Assembly (NCBI GenBank): GCA_018821745.1
Contig: JAHJLU010000656.1
Coordinates: 1 to 9,096, forward strand
DNA: 9,096 nucleotides
Source: Myxococcota bacterium
GTDB taxonomy: Bacteria; Myxococcota_A; Polyangia; HGW-17
Direction: 5' to 3'
Part shown: positions 1 through 6,322 of the stretch, piece after piece
Position numbering within the stretch: position 1 is the first letter of the stretch
Layout: each line of letters opens with the position of its first letter
Notes under the pieces: generated by a model
Told to the model about the DNA's origin: nothing
Databases searched by the model: none
Seen by the model: the letters and a program-made list of their open reading frames with translations, nothing else
Made by a program: the position numbers and the translations under genes

Positions 1-980
1 CCCCGATACCGCTCCTGCGCATGCTCGGCTACGAAATCCATGTAGGAGCACAGGAGCAGATTTTCCCGCATGTACCACCCGCTGGTCAAGGGGAACATGA
101 GGAATTCGCGAGAAAAGGCGAGGTTCTCCACCTGGCTCGGATCGATGGTGTAGATACCTTCGGCGCTGGAAATAACATACCTGTTGTCGCTGGTGTTTGC
201 GTTCTCAAATGTCTCGCGCATCTCTGCCCGTTTATATTTCCCTGTGGGCATCGAATGACTCTTGGGATGGGTCAGACCGCTTCCTTCACGGACCGCCTGC
301 CCAACATTCCCCTGAGAGCTGTCCACATCGGCAAAAATGCTCTTCCCTTCGGAGCCATTATCACCGGCAGCAAGATGCCGACCGGTCGTCTTCTGGCTGG
401 AAGGAACCGCTACGGGAGTTGTCTGAACCGGCTTCTTGGAAGAGGACTGTGCCCCCTTCTGCTCACGGGTGATTTTTTTCTGGGATTCCGTTTTTATGAC
501 GGGGGAGGGCAACAGCCCGGAGGTGTGTTCACTCTTTCCGTAGATTTTAATTATGGTTTTGTAGAGATCGTCGGGCAGCTCCGCGGGATCCTGATCAAAG
601 TCCTTGATCAATCCCATGGCCTGGGCCACGTGCTTCTTGAATTTCTGCAGCAGTGGATTGTCGGGGTCACACATGACGGCCTCGGAGATTTCCTCATAGC
701 CGACATTGAGATCTCCCAGCGCGAAGCACTCAAGGGCCAGTTTGAAGTGGAGCGTAGGCTCGTCTCCGAACTGCTGCAGCAGATTGCGATAAATCGCTGC
801 GGCCCCTGCGTGATCTTCCTGAGCCGATAATATTCCAGCGAGAATACCCAGGGCTCTGGGCTCTCCGGACTTTCGGGCCAGGGCCCTGTTTATTTTAGCC
901 TGTGCCTTGACCAGGTCTCCCTGAAAGAGGAGGTCAGCGGCTTCCAACAGTAATTTATCAAACGTGACATCTGTTCCCAT
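1..980 (-). CDS. TPR-repeat protein with possible AIM24-like C-terminal region (partial, 3' end off window)
   Basis: The reverse strand is open from an ATG at 978-980 to the left edge, giving 326 codons without a stop. Residues about 5-120 are helical and TPR-like (an LLEAADLLFQGDLVKAQ helix pair, then AAIYRNLLQQFGDEPTLHFK and LALECFALGDLNVGYEEIS), which suggests three repeats for protein-protein contact. Residues about 150-250 form a Ser/Pro/Lys-rich, probably disordered linker. From about residue 255 a folded region starts (RYVISSAEGIYTID, then GWYMRENLLLCSY) that loosely resembles the start of an AIM24-type beta domain; TPR-AIM24 fusions are known in bacteria, but this match is weak. There is no signal peptide or membrane segment, so the protein is probably cytoplasmic. 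The start is the first ATG and has an AGGTG about 13 nt upstream, rather far. It is divergent from the NTF2-like gene. The specific function is unknown. Confidence 0.85.
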   Translation of the reverse strand, partial: MGTDVTFDKLLLEAADLLFQGDLVKAQAKINRALARKSGEPRALGILAGILSAQEDHAGAAAIYRNLLQQFGDEPTLHFKLALECFALGDLNVGYEEISEAVMCDPDNPLLQKFKKHVAQAMGLIKDFDQDPAELPDDLYKTIIKIYGKSEHTSGLLPSPVIKTESQKKITREQKGAQSSSKKPVQTTPVAVPSSQKTTGRHLAAGDNGSEGKSIFADVDSSQGNVGQAVREGSGLTHPKSHSMPTGKYKRAEMRETFENANTSDNRYVISSAEGIYTIDPSQVENLAFSREFLMFPLTSGWYMRENLLLCSYMDFVAEHAQERYR

Positions 981-1096
981 GGGTGATATATTACACCTTT
1001 ACAACGCTCTTATTAACAATTTTTTACGGTACCTCAAAAAACTTGGTATCCGAAGATTGCGGTTGTCCGCAGCGACCATCGGGAGCCCGAATCACT
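981..1096. promoter_or_regulatory. divergent intergenic region, likely promoter(s)
   Basis: These 116 bases separate two divergent genes, so promoters for both directions are expected here. The half near the minus-strand gene is AT-rich. On the minus strand, TTGTTA (1014-1019) and TGTAAT (990-995) are 18 nt apart and resemble -35/-10 boxes, but they would put the transcript start only a few bases before the ATG at 980 and would overlap the possible Shine-Dalgarno. On the plus strand, TTTACA (998-1003) has no convincing -10 partner. I see no clear palindromic operator. Confidence 0.35.
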
Positions 1097-1534
1097 ATGA
1101 CCCTTCTTTTGCTCGTCATGCTCCTCAACCAGACCATCACCGCCGACGACAAAGCGGACCAACTCAGTGAGATGGTGGGGAAAAATTTCCTCGACCAGGT
1201 CGCCAACAAAGACTGGAAGCGTGCCGCCAAGCTCTGCGCACCCACCATGAATTTTGACGGCGAAGTCATCACCGGCGAAGAAAAGATCACCGAGCGGCTG
1301 AAAAAAATGGTCAAAGATCACAGCGCCCGCATTACTTTCAACCAGTTCTATTTTTTTTCAGGCAGCGAGGCCCTTTTGAAATTTGGTCCCCTCCCAAACC
1401 GCCTCAACCCTCTTGACCTGAAAAAGAGTTCTGTGTTATTGGGCCGCCGAAGGAAAGCCGGCGTTGCCGTCATCTTGCAGCAGATCACCGACGCGACGGG
1501 CAAATGGCCCCGCGTGGTGGCAATAACCGATTAG
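1097..1534 (+). CDS. small exported NTF2-like (SnoaL-like) protein
   Basis: This is a protein of 145 residues. Residues 1-16 are hydrophobic (MTLLLLVMLL then NQTITA) and look like a short signal peptide, although the usual basic N-terminus is missing. The rest fits a small NTF2-like cone fold: an N-terminal helix with FLDQVANKDWKRAAKLCAPT (31-50), then FDGEVITGEEKITERL (53-68), central strands (77-97), and a last strand pair with GVAVILQQI and PRVVAITD. No catalytic residue can be assigned. I chose the ATG at 1097 because GGGAG lies 11 nt upstream and the hydrophobic stretch follows at once; the frame is open back to an ATG at 983, but that would add 38 residues with no signal-like character. 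It lies 8 nt before the Crp/Fnr gene and is probably co-transcribed with it. The ligand or role is unknown. Confidence 0.75.
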   Translation: MTLLLLVMLLNQTITADDKADQLSEMVGKNFLDQVANKDWKRAAKLCAPTMNFDGEVITGEEKITERLKKMVKDHSARITFNQFYFFSGSEALLKFGPLPNRLNPLDLKKSSVLLGRRRKAGVAVILQQITDATGKWPRVVAITD

Positions 1535-1542
1535 AGGATCCC

Positions 1543-2229
1543 ATGAGCAGACAGTCCATTAGAGAGGCGATTGAGCAAGCTTTCGGTGAATTTGCCGAGA
1601 TCGACTCTTTTGTCAAAGAAGTCCGGGAAATTCGCTTCCCCAAAGGGAAAGTGATTTACATTCCCGGGGACATGTCCCAGTCCTTGTATATCGTAATCAA
1701 GGGGCTGGTCTCCATCTCCCGGGTTACCCCCAACGGGCGCGGCGTAATTCTGGATTATGTGAGCATTCACCAGTTCTTCGGAGAAGAAGTCCTCTCGGGA
1801 AAAGAGGAAATCGAAGGCCGGTGGGAGGTGGCAGAGACCAAACAGGAGACCGTCCTCGCCGTGGTGGACAAATCCCTTATCATCGAGCATCTGTTTCCCA
1901 ATCCGCACATCATGCAGAAGATCATGCGCGTGAATCTGGCAAAGCGACAACGATTTGCCGCGCGGCTTGAGATTCTCCTCCACCGGGAGGTGAGGGTTCG
2001 ACTCGCCGCGCTCCTCCTCGACCTGGGAAGAAATTACGGGGTCATCCAGAAGGACGGAACCCTCCTTATCGATCTTATTGTGCCCCATCACGAGTTGGCA
2101 CGCTTCATCGGCGCCACCCGGGAAACCGTCTCGGCGACGGTCTCTTCGTTCAAAACGGCGGGATACGTTGACAACAGGGGAAGAAAGCTCCTCATTCTCA
2201 AGCCGGTTCTTTTGGAATCCCTGCTGTAG
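1543..2229 (+). CDS. Crp/Fnr-family transcriptional regulator
   Basis: This 228-residue protein has the usual length and order of the family. A cyclic-nucleotide-binding-like beta barrel spans about 24-115 (RFPKGKVIYIPGDMSQSLYI, then IKGLVSISR and FFGEEVLSG). A dimerisation helix spans about 120-155, and a winged helix-turn-helix about 172-220 (VPHHELARFIGATRETVSATVSS, with the recognition helix around ATRETVSA). The cAMP-contacting Arg-Ser pair of E. coli CRP is not seen after the FGEE loop (the segment reads EEIEGRWEVAET). The protein has no cysteine at all, so it cannot carry an FNR-type Fe-S cluster; its signal is unknown. The start at 1543 has GAGG five bases upstream and is preferred over an in-frame ATG at 1504 inside the previous gene. 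It may control the ABC operon that begins 190 nt downstream, or the TPR gene, but no operator is proven. Confidence 0.9.
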   Translation: MSRQSIREAIEQAFGEFAEIDSFVKEVREIRFPKGKVIYIPGDMSQSLYIVIKGLVSISRVTPNGRGVILDYVSIHQFFGEEVLSGKEEIEGRWEVAETKQETVLAVVDKSLIIEHLFPNPHIMQKIMRVNLAKRQRFAARLEILLHREVRVRLAALLLDLGRNYGVIQKDGTLLIDLIVPHHELARFIGATRETVSATVSSFKTAGYVDNRGRKLLILKPVLLESLL

Positions 2230-2275
2230 TTGAAGTGACTGCGGCCCCCCTCTTTTTCCATCTTTCAAACGTCTC

Positions 2276-2303
2276 TTGCCAAACGATCCGTTATGATTAT
2301 ATT
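2276..2303 (+). promoter_or_regulatory. candidate sigma70-type promoter for the ABC operon
   Basis: TTGCCA (2276-2281) matches the -35 consensus at 5 of 6 bases, and TATATT (2298-2303) matches the -10 consensus at 5 of 6, with a 16-base spacer. A transcript would start near 2310 and carry a leader of about 110 nt before the GTG at 2420. It lies in the only sizeable gap before the four-gene operon. This is a reading of consensus boxes only; sigma-factor preferences of the host are unknown. Confidence 0.5.
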
Positions 2304-2331
2304 AGTCGATTTTGTCAGGAATAGATTTACC

Positions 2332-2376
2332 GCAGGCATCGTTAATCTGGCCTGCAAGGCTGGCGCCCTGGCAGGC
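2332..2376 (+). promoter_or_regulatory. leader region with two mutually exclusive hairpins
   Basis: GCAGGC occurs at 2332-2337 and again at 2371-2376, and its complement GCCTGC lies between them at 2350-2355. The middle copy can pair with the first (6 bp, 12-base loop) or with the last (6 bp, extended by 3 bp after one A-G mismatch, 7-base loop). The two hairpins cannot form at once. No T-tract follows either, so this is not a classical attenuator. It is in the expected leader of the ABC operon, 43 nt before the start codon. Whether it regulates is an inference. Confidence 0.35.
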
Positions 2377-2404
2377 AGCCATTTACCAGCGACAACACAT
2401 CCCC

Positions 2405-2412
2405 AAAGGAGA
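2405..2412 (+). promoter_or_regulatory. ribosome binding site that sets the GTG start of the ABC ATPase
   Basis: AAAGGAGA is a near-perfect Shine-Dalgarno, seven bases before GTG at 2420-2422. It supports the GTG start over an upstream in-frame ATG at 2312, whose extra 36 residues do not resemble an ABC protein and would overlap the promoter and leader. A TTG at 2414 is too close to this site. Confidence 0.8.
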
Positions 2413-2419
2413 ATTGATC

Positions 2420-3379
2420 GTGATAACTGTTACTAATGTTTCAAAATTCTATGGCTCATTCAAGGCCCTGGACGATGTGAGTTTCACCATCGGCAGGGGG
2501 GAGGTTGTGGGATTTTTAGGGCCCAACGGCGCAGGAAAAACCACCACCCTGAAAATTCTTACGGGGAATGCGTTTCCCCACTCCGGTACTGTTGCCATCG
2601 CGGATCTCGATGTCATGGACCACGAACAGGCCGTGAAGGAGCGCATCGGATATCTTCCCGAATCTGCGCCACTCTATCGTGACATGCTGGTGAAGGAATA
2701 TCTGGCGTTCATGGCCGAGGCCAGGGGGCTTGGCCCTTCACAGAAATCCAAGGCCATCGCCCGGGTGGCCAAGGACTGCGGCATTGAGAAGATGCTTGCG
2801 CGTCCCATCGCACATCTATCCAAGGGTTTCCGGCAACGGGTAGGGCTGGCTCAGGCGCTGCTCCATGAGCCCGATGTGCTCATTCTTGACGAACCTTACA
2901 CGGGCCTTGATCCCATCCAGATTATTGAGATCAGAAATCTCATAAAAAAATACGGGGAGACCCACACGGTGATCCTCTCTTCCCACATCCTTCAGGAAGT
3001 GGAGGCGACCTGCTCGCGGATCCTGATCATCAGCGAGGGCAAGATTGTCGCCGACGGGGGCGTGTCAGAAATGCTCGGACACAATGCCCTGACCGTAAAG
3101 ATTGCGGGAGAAGACCCCGTCATTCGTGAGCGGGTTGGCGCACTGGAGGGGAGCGAGATCATCCATGAGCGCACCTGGGAAGAGGGTGACGAGCATGGGC
3201 TTGAGTTGCGCGTGAAACCCGTGGGAATCGAGCGGGATGCGCTGGCCGCGTCGTTATGTGAGCTCTGCACACAGGAAGGATGGCGCCTTTACCATCTCGG
3301 GCAGGGCAAGGTAACCTTCGAAGATCTCTTTGTGGCCTATACCAAAGAGAAGATACGGGAGGCAAAAAATGGGCGATAA
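2420..3379 (+). CDS. ABC transporter ATP-binding protein, GldA-like (ABC-2 type)
   Basis: This 319-residue protein is the nucleotide-binding subunit that powers the permease encoded next. With the GTG start as residue 1: Walker A GPNGAGKT at 34-41; Q-loop region GYLPES at 77-82 with Glu in the Gln position, as is common in this subgroup; signature LSKGF at 133-137 (an accepted variant of LSGGQ in GldA-like ATPases); Walker B LILDEP at 154-159 with catalytic Glu158; D-loop GLDP at 162-165; switch His189. All motifs needed for ATP hydrolysis are present. After about residue 220 comes a roughly 100-residue C-terminal extension, typical of GldA/CcmA-type ATPases, of uncertain role. It has no membrane segment and acts at the cytoplasmic face. 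Its last 11 nt overlap the permease gene, which implies translational coupling. The name GldA-like reflects family resemblance and is not evidence of gliding. Confidence 0.93.
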   Translation: MITVTNVSKFYGSFKALDDVSFTIGRGEVVGFLGPNGAGKTTTLKILTGNAFPHSGTVAIADLDVMDHEQAVKERIGYLPESAPLYRDMLVKEYLAFMAEARGLGPSQKSKAIARVAKDCGIEKMLARPIAHLSKGFRQRVGLAQALLHEPDVLILDEPYTGLDPIQIIEIRNLIKKYGETHTVILSSHILQEVEATCSRILIISEGKIVADGGVSEMLGHNALTVKIAGEDPVIRERVGALEGSEIIHERTWEEGDEHGLELRVKPVGIERDALAASLCELCTQEGWRLYHLGQGKVTFEDLFVAYTKEKIREAKNGR

Positions 3380-4220
3380 AAAAGTCCGCAAGAAAAAACA
3401 GACAACCCAGCCACAGCAAGAGGTTGTGGAAACGAAAAAATCACCCGAGGCCAAAAGCCGTAAAACCGCGATCCCTATAGCGCCACGTCGGGTCTCCTTC
3501 TTTCAGGGGTTCAGGACCATCTGGAAAAAGGAGATGAAGGGGCTCTTCTATTCTCCCATCGCCTATGTGGTCCTCGGTGGCTTTATTCTGCTGACCTCCT
3601 GGTTTTTCTTTGAAACCTTCTGGCTGAGAAACCAGGCCTCTGTGCGCTCTCTCTTTAGCAACCTGCCAAAAATGTTTTTGATCTTCACTCCCCTCATTAC
3701 CATGAGAATGTGGGCTGAGGAGCGGGCGTCGGGCACCCAGGATCAACTCTTCTCTCTCCCCGTGAGCCTGACCACCCTTACCCTGGGCAAACTGGCTGCA
3801 TGTCTGACGCTCATTTTAGTCGCCCTGCTCTTCACCCTGCCCTACCCTATTATCGCCGAGACCTACGGCAACCTGGACTGGGGACCGGTTTGGGGAGGCT
3901 ATATTGCAGCGTTTCTCCTCGGTGGTGCCTATATCAGCCTGGGGCTGTTCATCAGCGCCCTCACACGCACACAGATCGAGGCAGCGTTCATCACCATTTT
4001 CGTGGGCGGCCTCTTGTATTTCCTTGGGGAGCCCATGGTCACGGGGCAAATCACCGACCCCGCGTGGTACGCATTTTTCACCAAGATAGGCATGGGGGCA
4101 CGGTTCAATTCCATCGCCCGAGGGGTCCTCGACATCCGAGATCTCCTCTACTACCTGAGTATCACAACCTTTTTCGTTGTTATCAACGTTTCTGTTCTGA
4201 GGCATAGAAAATGGCTGTAA
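3369..4220 (+). CDS. ABC-2 type permease, GldF-like
   Basis: This 283-residue integral membrane protein is the transmembrane subunit for the ATPase just upstream. The first 41 residues are very rich in Lys, Gln and Pro and should lie in the cytoplasm. Then comes the conserved ABC-2 entry segment IWKKEMKGLFYSPIAYVV (51-68). About six membrane segments follow, near 63-84, 100-114, 138-160, 175-198, 204-220 and 260-277. The motif MRMWAEERASGTQDQLFSLP (112-131) is typical of GldF-type permeases and probably forms the cytoplasmic coupling helix. The ATG at 3369 has GGGAGG six bases upstream; an earlier in-frame ATG at 3330 sits well inside the ATPase gene and is less likely. The gene overlaps both neighbours (11 nt and 10 nt). 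The transported substrate is not predictable. Confidence 0.92.
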   Translation: MGDKKVRKKKQTTQPQQEVVETKKSPEAKSRKTAIPIAPRRVSFFQGFRTIWKKEMKGLFYSPIAYVVLGGFILLTSWFFFETFWLRNQASVRSLFSNLPKMFLIFTPLITMRMWAEERASGTQDQLFSLPVSLTTLTLGKLAACLTLILVALLFTLPYPIIAETYGNLDWGPVWGGYIAAFLLGGAYISLGLFISALTRTQIEAAFITIFVGGLLYFLGEPMVTGQITDPAWYAFFTKIGMGARFNSIARGVLDIRDLLYYLSITTFFVVINVSVLRHRKWL

Positions 4221-6322
4221 CAAAACAAATCAAGGACAAACTCAACATCTGGCTGCTGGCGCTCCTGGTCGGGGGAAACCTCATCGCCTTCAACTATCTC
4301 ATCTCCAACTGGCGGGGTGCGAGGCTGGATCTGACCCAATACCATGAGCATTCGCTCTCTCCATACACAAAGAAGGTGCTGCACGAGCTGCCCGATCGCG
4401 TGGAAATTGCGGCCTTCTTCTCTCCCAACACCCACAAACTGCTCAAACCGTTGATTCCCAAAATTCGCGATATTCTCGAGGATTATGTCTCCGAGTCCAA
4501 TGGCAAGGTGAGCGTCAGCTTCAGTGCCCCTTCCTCCGACAAGGCCATCGGCGCCGTTTTCGAGGAATATGGCATCAAGCCCATGCCGGTGCCACTGGAG
4601 TCCAAATACAAGCAGGAGGTGAAATCCATCTACTTCGATCTGGTCATCAAATATGGAGATCAGCAACTGAAGTTCAGCCTGCAGGACCTCATCAAAGTTG
4701 ATGAAGACAAGGGCCAGATGGTTGTCACCCTCAAGAACATGGAGACCCTGCTCACAAAGGGAATCAAAAAGGCCATCTCCTCTTTTTCAACCCTCGATTC
4801 CGTGCTGGCCAATATCAGCGGGCGCATCGAAATCGCCTACGCCAACCTTCCCAAGAGCCTCGCAGGACGATTCCCCGCCGAGAACCTCAAAGAGATCCAG
4901 GAAGCCGAGAAAAAACTGAAAAAGGAGATTGAGAAGTACACGAAAAAGTTCTCCAAAGTCTTCAGTTTCAAAGAGGTGGAAGGCTCTGAGACAAATGAAC
5001 CCTTTGTGGTGACCATCAGTTACGGGAGAAAAGTGGTGGGGTTCCGTCTCTTCTTTGACGCCACCCAGGTCTCCAAATCAAACGTCGCCGAGAACCTCGA
5101 AGCGGCGCTCAAGCGTGTGCTGCCCGGCTTCACGAAGACTGTGGGCATTGTCATGCCCGAACCCCCCTTCGACGCCATGGCCATGCGCATGGGCAGACGC
5201 CCCCCTCCATCAGAGTTTGCCAAGCTCCAGGGCCTCCTTGGGGAAAACTATGAGGTCCGCAAGGTCGATCTTTCTTCCGGGATCCCCCCTGTCGATGTGG
5301 AGACGCTTATCCTCTTTAGACCCGAAAACTTTGATGACAGAGCGCTATTTGCCATTGATCAGTACATCATGCTGGGTGGCAGGGTCGCCATGTTCCTTGA
5401 CCCCGGGAAACTGAACCTGCAGGCACTGGGGATGAACAAACTCAAGCTCGACTATGTAAAGAGCGGACTGGAAGAGATGATCTCCTTCTGGGGAGTCGGG
5501 ATTGAGGACAAGATTCTCGGCGACGAGAAAAACTTCCCCTATCCCCTCCCGCGGGAAATCCAGCCAGGCGTAGTGGTTATGGAGGAGGTCCCCTACAGCT
5601 ATTTCGTCAAGTTTGAGCGACCCTCGGGGCATCCCATAGTGGACAATCTCCCGGAAATGGGCCTGCTGTGGCCAGGCGCCCTGAGTATCAGGAAGACCCA
5701 GAAGGCGTTGGTGGTGAAGCCTGTTCTCACCTCTTCCTCCAGGGCATGGCTCACTCCACTGGATCTGAAAACCGGGCTGGATGTTACCCCTTCGCGCTCC
5801 GCCGCAAAGAGCTCTGCCGCACCCGTGGCGAGAAGGAGCTATCCGGTTGCCGTGGCCATCAGCGGAAAGTTCACCTCCTTCTTCAAGGATAAAGCCTCTC
5901 CCCTGAAAAAAGAGGGCGGCGCCGACAAGGCCCCCAAGGCAGACAACAAGGGCACTACCGATAAAAAGGGTAAAACCGGGGCCGCGAAGGCAGCGGCCGG
6001 GCAACAGGGAGAAAAACTCGTCAACTCCACGGAAACCAAAGTGGTGATCGTGGCGGACGCGGACTTCATCTCCGAGGTGGGGATGAACATTCTCAGCCAA
6101 CGGTTTGGATATTCCCTCAAGTTTTTACTCAACTCCATTGAGTGGCTCCAATCCATCGAAGAGGATTTTGTCACCTCCCCCAAGGGATTACCCCGTCCCC
6201 TCATGGAAATGGGTGAGGCGAAGAAATCACGAATCCAGCACATGACCTGGATCATCTCCCTTGCCCTCCTGTTTGTGATCTACCTGGGACTGTACTTTAT
6301 GAGAAGGAGACTCGCTTCATGA
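4211..6322 (+). CDS. GldG-like ABC transporter auxiliary protein (large extracytoplasmic domain)
   Basis: This 703-residue protein has one membrane segment near the N-terminus (about 12-32) and one at the very C-terminus (about 678-697, followed by the positive MRRR), so the bulk is periplasmic. The opening RLDLTQYHEHSLSPYTKKVL (38-57) is the hallmark of the ABC_transp_aux/GldG family. Residues 58-190 form a first module; residues 200-308, including a charged helix at 225-250 that could be a coiled coil, look like a second related copy. The core at about 310-500 (VGIVMPEPPFD; RVAMFLDPGK at 391-400) is the conserved family domain. Residues 559-602 are a Lys/Ala/Gly-rich low-complexity insert, and VVIVADADFISE (611-622) is the conserved last piece before the membrane anchor. 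It presumably works with the permease on a surface or periplasmic substrate. It overlaps its neighbours by 10 and 4 nt. Confidence 0.88.
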   Translation: MAVTKQIKDKLNIWLLALLVGGNLIAFNYLISNWRGARLDLTQYHEHSLSPYTKKVLHELPDRVEIAAFFSPNTHKLLKPLIPKIRDILEDYVSESNGKVSVSFSAPSSDKAIGAVFEEYGIKPMPVPLESKYKQEVKSIYFDLVIKYGDQQLKFSLQDLIKVDEDKGQMVVTLKNMETLLTKGIKKAISSFSTLDSVLANISGRIEIAYANLPKSLAGRFPAENLKEIQEAEKKLKKEIEKYTKKFSKVFSFKEVEGSETNEPFVVTISYGRKVVGFRLFFDATQVSKSNVAENLEAALKRVLPGFTKTVGIVMPEPPFDAMAMRMGRRPPPSEFAKLQGLLGENYEVRKVDLSSGIPPVDVETLILFRPENFDDRALFAIDQYIMLGGRVAMFLDPGKLNLQALGMNKLKLDYVKSGLEEMISFWGVGIEDKILGDEKNFPYPLPREIQPGVVVMEEVPYSYFVKFERPSGHPIVDNLPEMGLLWPGALSIRKTQKALVVKPVLTSSSRAWLTPLDLKTGLDVTPSRSAAKSSAAPVARRSYPVAVAISGKFTSFFKDKASPLKKEGGADKAPKADNKGTTDKKGKTGAAKAAAGQQGEKLVNSTETKVVIVADADFISEVGMNILSQRFGYSLKFLLNSIEWLQSIEEDFVTSPKGLPRPLMEMGEAKKSRIQHMTWIISLALLFVIYLGLYFMRRRLAS

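Noticed and set aside
21..830. Plus-strand open frame of 269 codons
   Set aside because: It is antisense to the TPR gene, whose reverse-strand product has coherent TPR helices; the plus product has no recognisable domain.
2230..2260. Intrinsic terminator after the Crp/Fnr gene (C-run followed by TCTTTTT)
   Set aside because: The T-run is not preceded by a stem; I found no inverted repeat in front of it.
1531..2268. Minus-strand open frame of 245 codons
   Set aside because: It lies antisense to the clear Crp/Fnr gene; its product is a shadow translation without family motifs.
5345..6100. Minus-strand open frame of 251 codons
   Set aside because: It is antisense to the conserved core of the GldG-like gene and has no motif of its own.
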